Origin: Neopestalotiopsis rosae
Taxonomy: Eukaryota > Ascomycota > Sordariomycetes > Amphisphaeriales > Sporocadaceae
Assembly: GCA_023078685.1 (NCBI GenBank)
Contig: JALGAS010000001.1
Location: forward strand, 1,612,001 to 1,676,000
Length of the DNA: 64,000 bases
Direction of reading: 5' to 3'
Shown here: in pieces, positions 1 to 11,223 of the stretch
Position numbering within the stretch: the stretch's first letter is position 1
How the letters are laid out: each line of letters starts with the position of its first letter
Translations under genes and position numbers: made by a program
Notes under the pieces: model-generated
Database searches by the model: none
What the model saw: the letters and a program-made list of their open reading frames with translations, nothing else
Told to the model about the DNA's origin: nothing

Positions 1-429
1 ATGAATTATGTCTTACCGTCGATCAAGGAAAACAACGCATTGCCACAGAAAAGCAATGGCTTGATTTTTCTGATTGATTGGGACATGTTGCCGGAAATGA
101 TGTTTCGACTGGCTGTGCTGATTTGAAAATCAGAATGCACAGTTTTTGTGTTTTATGGGACTGTCACTTATATAGACTTCTATGTGGTATCGATTGACAA
201 CCCACAAGCAAGCGATTAGGCATCCATGCAAACATCCAAAAAAAAAAAAAAGAAAAAAAAAGCGCACTAGATACTGTACTAGATATGGTCTCGACAGACA
301 AGGTTTGTTTTGCAACCTTGATTGACAGCGTCTGACTCAAAGAAGGCGAATCAAAGCTCATCAATTGCTCTGTGCTTGAGCAAACATTCTGATGGTCAAA
401 ATGACGTCAGCGCAGCGGAATTGCGGCCA
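1..429. other. Left edge, no supported gene
   Basis: A 41-codon open frame begins at base 1 and stops near 126. It resembles nothing I recognise and may be the tail of an exon that starts outside the window. A run of mostly adenines lies at about 238-262. Nothing else here can be supported as a gene. Confidence 0.4.
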
Positions 430-1085
430 CAAGACCCGTATCGGACAGATCAAACCCATGTTGATATTGCCACTCTTACCGGATCACAGGGAGGCACTAT
501 GGACTCCACGGACTACGTCCGGAAAGCCGGAGCTGAGGCCCACAATATCTACGGTTTGCGGACGTATGATCCATCCGCCAAGCAAACATGGCACGGGCAA
601 GTCGAATAACTGGCCGATCGAGTAAAGTTGACAAACACATCGACGTAGTGCGCAGTAGCTCTTGGTTGTCAGTACCTGTGGGTAGGTAGCCGTAGAAGCC
701 CGCTCCAGAGTGTTTCCCCTCCTGACCGCCAACACATGTTTGTTCTTCTACAAGGATGCACGGTCATGACTACATGGATGATGGAAAGCAACTGGGGCTG
801 TAAATGTACTATATAATCCTTGTCCAATGCATGTCAACACCCCCATACCAGGCAGCAAATACACAGGAGTTCCCTACGAGATGATGGAGATGGAATGCCA
901 TTGCAACGCCGATCTCAGATTGTCGATTGATGCCCAAGTCAGACAACGTATGATCCATGCTCTTGGTCTATTATAGATCGGAGCTGCTCTTTTCTCGACT
1001 CCGATGAGTTTTCCTACTTCGGATTTTCGCTGCTGACGTATATTGTTCCATATTCTCGTAATTTAATGGTTGGAAGGACAGTAAA
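430..1085 (+). repeat. Segmental duplication, copy 1 (partner at 42.66-45.25 kb)
   Basis: This block aligns by eye with 42,660-43,345 followed by 45,037-45,245. Shared landmarks include CCGGAGCT..GCCCACAATATCT near 530, the AAGCAAACATGGCA stretch near 585, GTGGGTAGGTAG near 680, the CATACCAGGCAGCAAA stretch near 845 and AATTTAATGGTTGG near 1060. In this copy the two halves join directly at about 880. In the partner they are separated by about 1.7 kb carrying a Zn2Cys6 gene, and a further roughly 245 bp is present after 42,888. The first 150 bases also belong to the dispersed repeat A family (see 36,185-36,375). No coding function is supported. Confidence 0.85.
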
Positions 1086-1087
1086 AC

Positions 1088-2181
1088 CTAGACCTGCGTG
1101 ATGCTAGGATTTCGACCTATCCAGTATGAGAACTTGTATTGCGGAACATGCTGATGATAAACCAATGATGGTCCACTTGCCAGTATATCAGGATTCATTG
1201 CCAGGTCTTGAAGAGCGCTTCTCAAATCTGAATGTGAGTACTGCTTGATAAGCTGCCGGATATATGTCGAACTTATCTCCCTCACAGCTGCTTGATGGTG
1301 GATATATCGGATGACTTTTTCCGAATCTTCCTGAAGAGTACAAGATCTGGTATGCCTGGCAGCCTGGGCCATTCTTCTGTATGATTCCCGTCTAGCCGGC
1401 GCAAAGATTTCAGATCCTACCCAATCGTCAATATTCATGAAAGAAGGGTTTGCTGAATCATTCAACATGTCCTATTATTACCTTGAGACTCACGTGTAAG
1501 TACGGCCAGAGCAGCACTGTAGAAAGCTTCTTCCCTTGCTATCCATCGGTCCACCTCACTTCCGTCCCATGATATGTTTTCCCAAGGTCTACAGCCTCGG
1601 ACTGAGTGCCAGTGATTATGATCAGAGACGACATCGGACCGCCTGCCGGCGTCGCTAACCATAATTACATCGCAATTCCATTGATTCCAAATTTGCAGCG
1701 ACAAGTTGTTCAATTGATCCGGACCGCACAACGGAACAAATTGGAGGTCAAAACCATCAAGGGTCACCGACTCAGTAAGGCGTCGTCGGAATGAAAACCA
1801 ATCCGCCATACTACAGTCATAGACCCAAGCCCACTCATGCTTGCCATAACCCCTCCACAGCCGAGCTCGCTCCCGTTTGCTCAACACCAGGCTTTCACCC
1901 AGGGCGGCACATTTATTTTCCAATTGCTGATCATCTGCGGGAAGTATTATAGCAGCGATGATATTCATGTCGTGCCCGTTGTGAAAGGCATGATTGAGCA
2001 GTGCCTCGTGGCCGTGGTGTGGAGGATTGAAAGATCCTGGGTACAGTAAAATCCTATTTACTCGGTTCTTGTCGAGTAAAGGTCGCATGTGCGTAATTCC
2101 CATGTCAAAAACAATGCCATTGTAGTCTGCATTGTGACTCTGCTGAATATAATGACCCAAGTCCGCGACTCGCGAATACAT
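1088..2181 (-). CDS. NMN-adenylyltransferase-like nucleotidyltransferase
   Basis: Two exons, complement of 1088-1452 and 1494-2181, give about 350 residues. The 41-nt intron (1453-1493) starts GTGAGT, ends CAG and restores frame exactly. The N-terminal third has LLYPGSFNPPHHGHEALL, the HxGH phosphate-binding signature of the nucleotidylyltransferase superfamily. The second exon carries EISSTYIRQLI, the ISSTxxR signature near the C-terminus of NMNAT/NadD proteins. Having both motifs in order across the splice supports an intact enzyme. Known members transfer AMP from ATP to nicotinamide mononucleotide in NAD synthesis; the substrate here is inferred, and a related cytidylyl- or adenylyltransferase is possible. 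The start at 2181 precedes the Rossmann strand by about 40 residues; an upstream exon cannot be excluded. Confidence 0.8.
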
Positions 2182-2534
2182 TATAGTGAGGGCGAGTCAG
2201 TCCCAAAATATTGATGCTAACTGAGGAGCATACAAAGGCATTTCCTGAGCATATATCAGAAGGATCATCAAACCCCTCAACCCCGCAGAAGTGTCCCAAC
2301 CAAGGTACTGCGCGGGACGCATCTGCACGTGAATTATTCGCCACGTTTGCTAGTCATGTATGAGCGCTAAGGGCAGCCATGGAGCTGCAAAGGCTGAAGG
2401 TTTTGCCAGCAGTAATTGCTCGACAACTGTTCGCCGCCATAGTCGCTTCGATCCCTGGTCGAATGTACGAACCAACGTGACCTTCAGGGAATCGGCCATC
2501 ACAGTCAGCATTTAACTTTCTTCTACTGCCCCCA

Positions 2535-2715
2535 CTCGGATTAGTACAGTACTCATGATTCACGCCGCCTCGAAGCCCGCAAAAGTCAATCGCAGAGGTG
2601 GCCCCGCCAGCGTCTTCGAAGATTTCCGATGCACATTTCACGCGACAGCTCATATTAGATCTTGGCGTGGCCGTCATAGACCTTGACTACTTCTTAAGAC
2701 AGCTTGCAACTTAAT
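2535..2715 (+). pseudogene. Fragment of an F-box gene 3' end (related to 52,852-54,128)
   Basis: Bases 2,535-2,625 align with 53,705-53,797 (shared TTCACGCCGCCT, AGAGGTGGCC, GCCAGCGTCTTC). Bases 2,627-2,715 align with 54,143-54,230 (shared GATGCACA, TTAGATCTT, GTGTGGCC-like and CAGCTTGCAACT). About 345 bp of the 53-kb copy is missing between the two blocks. Nearly all differences are transitions, with the 53-kb copy carrying T or A. No frame is conserved, so this is a dead fragment. The rest of 2,182-2,990 shows no gene. Confidence 0.7.
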
Positions 2716-2989
2716 GCAGGTAAGTTTCCAGGGCTTCGAGCGCTTCCATCTAATTCGACATTTTCTTTGCTTCCCAAAATCAGTACCGCACTGGAATCAA
2801 TACCAGACGTGTCCATGGCTGTCAAATACTCCCAGTCCGCTATGCCGCTTACTGAACGAAAGCTTGTGATCGTTTCGGAGATGTTCAATCGTCTCGTCAA
2901 GGTCATGGAACTCATCTTTGCTATATTGCTATGTACATAACTTCTGTGCTGGAATGTTCTTCTGAGATATTCCTATGGGATACTCTTCT

Positions 2990-3420
2990 AGGCTACTGTT
3001 CTGTGATAGAATACTGTTCTGTGATGGAATACTGTTCTGTGGTGGAATACTGTTCTGTGATGAGATGCTCTTCTGTATTGGATTAGTCTTCTGTACCTTG
3101 GATACTCCTTTGGGATATTCTTAGGGTTAATACCTCGACTTGGGGACACAAAATCCGTAAGCCGAAGATATGTACATGGGTCAAAGATAGTTTCGTTGAA
3201 AGTGTCATGTTCCGACAGTTTGGCATACCAAAGCAGGAAAGTCAGTGGAGCTCCACGACAGACCACGATTCCGGAACAGAACCCTTGTTGTCTGTAAGGC
3301 AGAAGAGTATCCAACACAGAAGAGTATTCAACACAGAAGAGTATTCAACACAGAAGAGTATCCCACAACAACCACTCCGCCAACGGCAATCTAGAGTGGA
3401 CATCTTTCCGACGTATGACG
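2990..3420. repeat. Minisatellite locus with leader and tail
   Basis: From 2,990 to 3,110 the unit runs as TTCTGTGATGGAATACTG and variants (about five). At 3,230-3,303 comes the leader found at several loci (GGAGCTCCACGA, then ATTCCGGAACAGAA and TTGTTGTCTGTA). Reverse-complement units (ACAGAAGAGTATTCAAC) follow at 3,303-3,365. The tail at 3,370-3,430 (TCTAGAGTGGACATCTTTCC) matches the tails near 7,570, 11,580 and 54,625. Two arrays in opposite orientation thus flank one leader. No coding role is apparent. Confidence 0.8.
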
Positions 3421-3689
3421 ATTGAATAAAACATGATCATATCCCGGAACAGTACGATTGCGGCGGTTTCGGAAGAACTCATTCTCATATTTCTCGCGTA
3501 TAAGAATTTCTAGTCGTCTGGTACAGGTATCATTTTGATCAATTTTGTAAATGAAGGCGACGACATTAACAAAATGTAGACAGTACTAGCTCGGTTTTGT
3601 ATTTGTTCTAACGCTCTCTGTACACTGGGTTTGAATCGGACATCGGTCCTCAATATGAACGATGCACAGAACGGTTTCTGTCCAAGGCA

Positions 3690-3885
3690 GATCACAGCTA
3701 TCAGCCCAACGCAAAATGGTTCTAGTATCGGGACATATCAGATCCATCTTTACAGAGTTAAGTCTCCAGTTTCGTGGCTCATTACCCGGCTTGTATACAC
3801 AGGCCTCACATACTCCAAAGTCTACATTCGGGGAGCCGGAGCCCAGGTCTTACGTATCTTCGGCTTGCGGGCATTTAATACACAT
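3690..3885 (+). repeat. Dispersed repeat A, degenerate copy
   Basis: The core GGAGCCGGAGC followed by TATCTTCGGCTTGCGGGCAT at 3,835-3,880 matches copies at 530, 19,800 (-), 20,040 (-), 34,960, 36,240 (-), 39,080, 39,320 and 42,730. The upstream part is more diverged. Confidence 0.65.
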
Positions 3886-4305
3886 TCCAACTTTCCGCAC
3901 ACATAAAAGGTATGGTACAATAACGACGAGTGACTGCCATCGCTGCTACCAGTACTTCCAAGACTGAAGCGGATTTAGCTATGAGGCTGATGGATTTGTA
4001 TTTTCATCAATATTGGCCACGGATCAAGGTGTCTCTGATACTCATACACAGAGCTTCCAACCTTTTACTACAGTATAAGCTATGGGTGTCTGTTACAAAG
4101 GACGAAAATGATTCTGGCCCGGGCCCACTAGCACGTACCGGTTCCAGACAATGGCTCCGCTTTTTTCTATCCGACGAATTTGGAAATGAAGTCTTCAAGT
4201 AATATAAATACGAGGTTGCACATGAGTTGCATCACTCATTAAATTTTCTCAAAAGCTTCAATCTTATGTCTGTAAATTCTAAGAGTACGCCTTACGAATT
4301 TTATC
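3886..4305. other. Intergenic; one unsupported small reading frame
   Basis: A 90-codon frame (3,930-4,202, +) shows no recognisable domain, signal peptide or splice context. The region ends in the promoter side of the MFS gene. Nothing firm is seen. Confidence 0.3.
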
Positions 4306-6128
4306 ATGATGGACAGCAGCAAAGATGCAGAACGACACGACGGCAAAGATGGCCACGCCGCTGTGCAAAGTGCGACTCACCCGCGTGACAGCGTGTCACG
4401 GCTTCGCTGGAGGATCGTGTTGTTCGGAAATCTGATCCTATCGGCCATCGGCGGTGCGCCTAGCTTCCCTCCTCATCATCTAAACCCATTGTTCCTGTAG
4501 CCTGATCATGTCTCCAGGTTACGACACCAGCAATGCTGCCAACGTGCAAGTTTCTATCCATCAGTCATTCGGACAAATCGAGCTCCTTCCCTGGGTAGGA
4601 TTATCCTACTCTCTGACAGGCATCGCAGTGCTCCCCCTCATAAGGACCCTGATGCCGTTCTGCAATATGAAGTGGATGGGGTTTGTGTCATGCCTGCTGA
4701 CTCTGGCGGGCTCGGCGCTCGCCGGCGCTGCGCCCAACATTGAGTCCATCATCGTTGGTCGCGTAGTGATGTCGCTCGGATCTGTTTCATTATATCAAAT
4801 GTAAGTACAGTCATGATGATCAAATCACCATACCCTTCCTGACTTACCGGTACACCAGAATACTGTCTTACAACGTGATCTTCGCACGACCAGCCGAGCT
4901 TCCACTTGTCCAGGCGCTTGTGGGCGCGTGTTTTGCTCTTGGTCTTCTGGCCGGCCCTATAGTCGGAGGGGCCTTCTCCGAGAACGAGCAAACAACATGG
5001 AGATGGGTATATACCTCGAGACGCCTCAACATGTCCAGTCCGTTGACCACATTTATATAGGCTTTCTACGTCATTATCCCGATAGTCGCCTCGGCCTCCT
5101 CAGTGCTGCTTTTGTATCCATCACATCGTCAGCCCACGAAACGATCCGTCTTACAAAACCTTCGAGACATTGACTGGGTTGGTGGGATCCTATGGGTCGG
5201 CATATTTGTGCTCTTTGGACTTGCTTCGGTGTTTTCCGGGACTACGTGGTCCTGGGGCTCGAGATCAGCGGTGGCCACATGGACTCTATTCGGTGTTATT
5301 GTATGCGCCTTTGCCGCTCAGCAATTTTTCTGCCTTCTCACATCCCCTAAGAAAAGGGCTCTGCCATGGCATCTGCTCAAAAAACGCCATATTTCGTTGC
5401 CGACTCTGTGCGTGTGGATGGCTGCTGCAGCTTACGGTGTGACACTGTATTATACTCCCATCTATTTCGGATTCACTCGCGAGCGCGGAGCACTGGCTGC
5501 CGCAGTACGGATCCTTCCGTTCATCTCCGTTTTCATTTTCTTTACCTTCCTATCCGGGCTCCTACTTCCTCGCCTTAGGTATCCAAAAGCGTTCTTTCTG
5601 CTAGGCGGGGCGCTGGTGCTGATTGGTGGCGGGCTTCAACATACAATTACCGCTCGGTCATCCGAGGCGAGTGTGATGGGCTTTGAAGCTATCGTAGGGG
5701 CTGGAGTGGGACTGATGTGGTCGATCTCATTACCCATCTCATCGGTGATCCTTCATCCTCGTGATCATATGGACGCGGCAGCCCTGTTCAATATGGCGCA
5801 GATGGGAGGCGTTGCGGCCTCGCTGGCCATCTCCGGAGCTATCTATGAAAATATTGGGGCACAAAAGATCGGTGATGTCGCTTCAGGCCTTGATTTCTCT
5901 AGCCATGACATGCGCGAGCTCTTAGCTGGAACTGGATCGTCCGCTCTCGATGCGCTCGGACGACCAGAAGTGCTTGCATCGATCGTCAAGGCCGTCACCG
6001 AGTCTATCGTCAGCTGTTTCTACATCACTCTTGCTGCTGGAGCTATATGTCTTGTTGCAGCTTCGTGTATGCGATTTGAACGATTGGATTTCATGGGCGT
6101 CGTGGCGGTTCCCTATGAAGAGGAGTAA
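4306..6128 (+). CDS. MFS multidrug/toxin efflux pump, DHA2 type
   Basis: Four exons, 4306-4453, 4518-4800, 4859-5006 and 5061-6128, give a 548-residue protein. Introns are 64, 58 and 54 nt with GT...AG ends, and every junction keeps frame. The N-terminus is short, basic and cytosolic. The first membrane segment is followed by GYDTSNAANVQ, the TM1 motif seen in fungal 14-segment drug:H+ antiporters, and FGQIELLPWVGLSYSL fits the next helix. AAPNIESIIVGRVV and LGLLAGPIVGGAFSENEQTT match family motifs around TM4-TM5, and TTWRW lies at the third splice. Length is close to TRI12-like pumps. The protein should sit in the plasma membrane and export small molecules. No biosynthetic cluster adjoins it, so its substrate is unknown. 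The reading frame looks intact. Confidence 0.88.
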
Positions 6129-6609
6129 GGTTCTAGCTTGACAGCAAACAATTGACCATGGTCGGATGAGGTGCTGTAGGGGGTTATGCCGGTTGTGGTC
6201 ATTAGGAACCTTGGCTGCTAGTCACTTAAATTGTAGAGTGAAGTCCTTGCATCACCGCGAAAGAGGTGCCCATCACTATATTCGAAGTTTAGCCTGAATA
6301 TTTTATGTGCTCGTATTGCTTGTTCAAGGTACATAGATAATATCTATCCTGTCTCCTAAAGTCTTTGCATGTTTGGCCTTTTGAAGATGTGTTTTGGTGG
6401 TCCGATTCGATTATCGATTTGTTCTAGGGAAAAATATTAGGAAAGACGACAGTACTAGAACATCGAATGAGCAGTGTCGCATGTGCAACTTTGAAGATAA
6501 CTGTAAAAAGGCAACTTTGAATTGGAAGAAACAACAGGAGAGGTATCATTTTGAGTATTGTAAGACGAAGCGGCGTCCTGGAAATAATTGTGTAGAATGA
6601 TATTTTGTG
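6129..6609. other. Intergenic, no gene seen
   Basis: This is the downstream flank of the MFS gene. A 68-codon frame at 6,394-6,600 shows no domain. At 6,617-6,655 a stretch of about 35 bp (GGTTTCCGTACCTTGGATCG) is repeated in inverse orientation at 30,205-30,245. Confidence 0.4.
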
Positions 6610-7035
6610 TTCGTTCGAGCGGTTTCCGTACCTTGGATCGGAATCGGAGAGTTTCATTTGGGAGAAAACATGGCATGAGTGGAAGTTCTTCGATCAATGC
6701 TAGAGGTATCTTGGAGACATAGATCAGTCCCCTGTCCTCGCTTGTGTTGCTGTCTCGTTGCTATGGTCATGTCCCGACCATTTGGTGAACTAAAGCAGGA
6801 AACTTAGGGGAGCTCCACGACAACGACATGCACACAATTCCGGAACAGAACCCTTGTTGTCCGTAGGACAGAAGAGTATCCAAGGCATGGAAGAGTGTCC
6901 CAACACAGAACAGTAACCAACACAGAACAGTAACCAACACAGAACAGTAACCAACACAGAACAGTAACCAACACAGAACAGTAACCAACACAGAACAGTA
7001 ACCAACACAGAACAGTATCCCGATACAGAAGATTA
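6610..7035 (+). repeat. Minisatellite-bearing dispersed element with 17-bp array
   Basis: The left part (6,660-6,810) aligns with 24,290-24,440 (shared TAGTGGAAGTTCTTCG-like, CCTCGCTTGTGTT, TCATGTCCCGAC). The leader follows (GGGGAGCTCCACGA at 6,811, ACAATTCCGGAACAGAA at 6,834, TTGTTGTCCGTAGGACAG to 6,871). The array at about 6,902-7,020 has seven near-perfect copies of ACACAGAACAGTAACCA, a 17-bp period, while other loci use 18 bp. A poly-T tract lies at 7,068-7,097. Confidence 0.85.
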
Positions 7036-7184
7036 TCCCATCAGTTACCGTTCAATTTTTCTCATCCGTATTTTTTTTTTTTTTTTTTTTTTTTTTTGAT
7101 TTTCGGATTTTTTTCTTCTATCTAGAAAAAAAGTGAGACAAAAACAAAATAAAACCTTGCAAGGGACACATGCATATTTTCCAA

Positions 7185-8175
7185 TCAAAGGCGGTGCTCT
7201 ATCGTAGCCGAATACGGCCATTAGACCCGCATCGACCAGATCAAAATTTTGTTGTTGTTGCCACGCTTACAATCCAGGCTCAAAAAGAGAGGTATTGTAG
7301 ACTCTGCGGACGAAGGAGCATGATACTGATTAGATACTTGCAGGTGGGCAGCTGCCATCACAATTACAGAACAGTATCATGGCACAGAACAGTATCCCAG
7401 TACAGAAAAGTAGCCACGGCACAGAAGAGACACAGAATATTGTCCTACCACAGAAGTATATCCCACCACAGAAGAGTAGCCCAGATAGACAGGACAGAAT
7501 ACTACGTCGAGATTGTGCCACTCTGAAATGATCATTATGTTCCATTCAATCGTCGTATTTCGGAAGGATGTCTGTTCTAGACTGTTGGAGGCGGAGTAGT
7601 TGTTGTCGAGATACTCTGTGTTGGGATCATATTCTGTAACAGGGCACTCTTCCATGCTGGGCTACTCTTCTTCTGCGTTGGAATACTTTTCTGTGCTGGG
7701 GTACTCTTCTATGTTTGAAAACTCTTCTAGGATACTCTTCTGTGTTTGAATACTGTTCTGTGGTTGGATACTGTTCTGTGGTTGGATACTCTTCTGTGAT
7801 TGAATACTCTTCTGTGATTGAATACTCTTCTGTGTTGGGAACAAACAAAGACGTAGGTACGCTCGTTCTATCCCTCACTGCCCGCAACTTCTTATATTAA
7901 TAGCCAAGGTTTGCACCAGGGAGCTGCTTGCATGTACCGATCATTTTCGTACCCGTTTTGGCCTCCAAATATGTACAAATTTAACCTGCCTGGAATCAGG
8001 ACCGTGTAGGATTGCACCAAGGAGCCGCTGCGTACATGCGCGAATCGGCGGTAAGCAGTATGGCATGGAACTGTCGCAAGTTGACCAGGTCAGACGACGG
8101 ACAAAACGATATCCTTCCGTACCCTTGGATAAGGACAAACACGCAGCTGCAGCTGAATTCCAGTCTGGAACCAAA
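7185..8175 (+). repeat. Composite repeat, partner of 11.56-11.93 kb (inverted) and 54.42-55.45 kb
   Basis: Bases 7,190-7,610 are the inverse of 11,560-11,935; shared parts include the GCCGAATACGGCCAT, CTCTGCGGACG and CTACGTCGAGATTGTGCC stretches. From 7,470 onward the block also aligns with 54,530-55,447 in the same orientation, through an array of TTCTGTG(G/A)TTGGATACT units (7,640-7,838) and a distal part (GTTGGGAACAAACAAAGAC, AAGCAGTATGGCATGGAACT) up to about 8,175. Both strands stay open across the array only because its unit is 18 bp long. No gene is supported. Confidence 0.8.
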
Positions 8176-8444
8176 GATGGGTATCAGCCGATCAATACAT
8201 ACAATCTAACCAGTCGAAGACAGTGGAAAAGAATCTATCGATAAATCGACTCTAGCAAGGCACGATATTTATAAACAGCAAGACAAGAAAGTCTCCCTAC
8301 AGTCCCTGCCTCCGCCCAGCCAGCCGGAAAATTATTCCAGCATTACGAGATCTATTGTGAGACATATTGTGCCTGAAGAGGTAGTTTTCAATTTATTCCC
8401 ACATTTATATCGGCATTGCTAAGTATCATAGCTTACGACTCTCG

Positions 8445-9143
8445 GTGTTGACATCACCGGCTCACATTGCACCTCTCCCTAATGCAACTCGAAGTAGATC
8501 TAGACGACGTCGCGATATGGAGAAAGAAAGACGGCTCCGAGGAGAGATCAAAGACGGATGGTTCCGCTGCGCCTGTGGTTTGCCTGCATGCCATTTGCGA
8601 AAAGCCAACCACACACGACACTTGAAGAACTGTAAGGCTCACAAATGGATATTTGAAAAGTTTGCATGCTAGTGCAGTACCACGGACAGCGAAAAAAGGG
8701 ACCACATTGCACACTATATGAAATGTCGCATTGGCAGAGCCCCTATTGGCCGCCCTCGTGGGGCTTGACATGGCACCTATGTAAGCAACAAGAAGGGCTG
8801 AGTCAGTTTTGTTACTAAATTGAACCCAGGAGCCGAACAAGACACGTGTGATAGCACAGATCGAGATCCTAGAGAAGAAGATCTCTTCTCTGGAACGTAC
8901 AAGGGAGACTGATATACTTGCCAAGGAGGGAAAAAAAAAAATCATGGATTGGCATCAGCATTGATGGCGATGAAGGATAATCACAGAGCTTCTCATCAGG
9001 AGACTCAGTCGTGGAAAAAGAAGGCACAAGATGCAGAGCGAGCACTCAGCACATATTCGGATGGAATTGCAAAGATGTTTGGTATCTTGCAAAGTTTTCA
9101 GATTTCCGACGGAATCAGTCTACTCGACAAGATAAGCATCTGA
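8445..9143 (+). pseudogene. Decayed zinc-finger and coiled-coil gene
   Basis: The first segment (to 8,669) encodes a basic stretch and CACGLPACHLRKANHTRHLK, a Cys/His cluster like a short zinc finger, then meets TAG at 8,670. The same frame reopens after the stop with HIAHYMKCRIGRA, which could be a second finger. A possible intron (GTAAGC at 8,781 to CCCAG at 8,829) precedes a coiled-coil-like exon with IEILEKKISSLERTRETD. An 11-A run near 8,931 then shifts frame, and a second helical segment runs to the stop at 9,143 (residues ASALMAMKDN to LLDKISI). The combination suggests a former nucleic-acid-binding protein with a C-terminal coiled coil. It may instead be a gene with more introns than I could resolve. 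Confidence 0.45.
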
Positions 9144-9326
9144 TTGGGGCAAAGTACAATGGTTTACGATACATCCATTTCAAATCAATGACTGTATGCG
9201 GTCGTCAAGAATCGTTGAATAGTCAAGGATTGCAAAGGGCTCCCGTTGATCCAGTTTGCCGTTTTGGCCCAGAGAGAATGCAATGCTACGCATCTGTACG
9301 AGAAAGCCGATTCGCATTCCACAAGA

Positions 9327-11137
9327 TCATTCGAGCTGAAAATCAAGTTCCTTTAGTACAACATCCTTCGCTAGGTATGGTTGAGCGTGCTTTCGGATCT
9401 CGTCACGAAGCTTCCCAGATCCCGACACTGGTTCGTAGTTGGTGAGCTCGATTCAGTTTTCATACGCGACTCGATCGGCAACTTACCAAGAATAAGCATT
9501 GCGCTCTCATCTTCCTCCTCCCTCTGGTTTTCGTCCCACAGTTCTACGGCACTGTGCTCCTTGCGGACTACTGGTTCCCAAAAGTTCTTTGATACTACTT
9601 CACTGATGAGTCGCTTCATATCTGGAGTTTGATTGTATATACTAATGCGATGACCGGAAGGACGACTTATGAGCTCCTGTTCGAAAAAGATCGAAATCGT
9701 AAACATCTAGATGAGTAAGTTTAGCTGAATGAAGTATTCGCGGTCGAGACATAGCAGGGGCAATGAAAGACTAACGTAGCTTTGATCCTCCTCTAAGTTG
9801 TAGTTTAAGAATTTCAGGAGCGAATGGATATGATCTGACACCGGTGAGTATGCATCCGGCACCAATCTGCTGCTTGAACTTACCAAGTTCTCTCGTGTGC
9901 CACACCAGATGGACTCGTCTTGTGCACCCCTTTCGGCGCCGATATCCATGCACTAATTTGGTCAAATATGGAAGCAAGGCGACGATGCCGAAATCATTTG
10001 CAACCAATAGCACGCCTCTGTAATCCCAAACAGGAATGGTTCGTCCATATGGTCCGCTGACGAAAGCAAGTCTCTCCTGACTAGGTGGCTCCTGGCTAAT
10101 AGCACCGGCATTCAGACACAGGTTCCTGATGTCACTCGTAATACCTCGACGCGGCTGTATGACAAGATCGAGCTTGTCCTTTGCAACACTTGACCAGGAA
10201 GCCACCGTAAATGGGTGCATCTGGAGAAAAGACAAGAGATTGATACTGGGGATCCACACCAGGACGTATTGGCCAGCATCGACCTTGAGTGGTCTAGGTA
10301 GCCGTACCTCCATGTGCACTAATCCATGCGCCTCTCTGATGAGAACTCTAGTGAATCGACGTCCCATCTTCTTATTGCGAAAGACCATGAGGCAAAAACG
10401 GGCGACAAATATCGCCAGCGAGGCTGCCAAGTATCCGATCGCAAATTGAAATTGTAAATTTGAAGTTGGCAGCAGATGTCGAACAATGCTAATGATTGCA
10501 GCAATCGCCAAGATCTGATGTGCCTTGAGAAAGATCTCATAGTAGCGGCGCTGCAAAAGGGGGAATGATAAAATAGCGAGTATAAGAAGTGACGCGGCAC
10601 CCTATTTCAACATCAGCAAATTGTATTGCAGCTAAGGTCCGACTGAAATACCAAAGTGGTATACAAATCGTCAAAGATTGAGGAAGAACCGGCAGACACC
10701 ATCATAGCAACCACGTGGCATAAGACCAGAACGCAGCACATCCAACCACTAGCGCGGTGGATGGATAAACCAGTCGCCAAAGGGGCACCCAGGCTATCAA
10801 ACCAGAATTTCAGAGAAAAGTTAAACCCAAGAGGCAAGAGACTCAAAAGCGCCATGTTTCCTGCTCGAAGAGCGAAGTCCTGAACTGAATGAGTACGGAA
10901 GGTTAGACAAAATATGTGAAGTGCAATATAACTAATGTGCACAGCCAGTGAAAGTATTGTGATAGGACCTATCAGCTTATGTCGGCGCACTATGTCCCGA
11001 CAGAGGAAAAACTTCAATAGGTGCAGAAGGATCGACCGTGCAAGCCCTTGGTATCTGATTGCCAGGTTGGCAATTATGATCAAAAAGAATAAGCCACACC
11101 AAGATATGGCATATGTGAGGATGACATCCATCTCCAT
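9327..11137 (-). CDS. Ferric reductase-like transmembrane flavocytochrome (FRE family)
   Basis: Five exons (complement of 9327-9427, 9487-9706, 9776-9834, 9884-10601, 10652-11137) give 527 residues; all four introns (49-69 nt) keep frame. The N-terminal half is a heme-binding membrane domain with paired His helices (HISYIALH, HRASGWMCCVLVLCHVV, HQILAIAAIISIVRH). An FAD site HPFTVAS lies near residue 290, GPYG follows in the NADPH domain, and the end LRDEIRK...LDFQ is family-typical. Such enzymes pass electrons from NADPH through FAD and two hemes to extracellular ferric chelates. The usual GG-x-GI loop of the NADPH site reads NDFGIV, which may weaken nucleotide binding. The last exon is only 101 nt. 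The locus lies between inverted copies of one repeat (7.2-7.6 and 11.56-11.93 kb). Start is the first Met before the first helix. Confidence 0.85.
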
Positions 11138-11223
11138 ATAATTTCTGCGTAAGAGTGATCACAGTGTTGGTGGCTCTTGATTCGTTGCTGTGGAAGAAAT
11201 CAAGCCGTATATATTAATATAAA

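Noticed and set aside
6902..7020. CRISPR-like array
   Set aside because: Units are contiguous 17-mers without unique spacers in a eukaryotic context.
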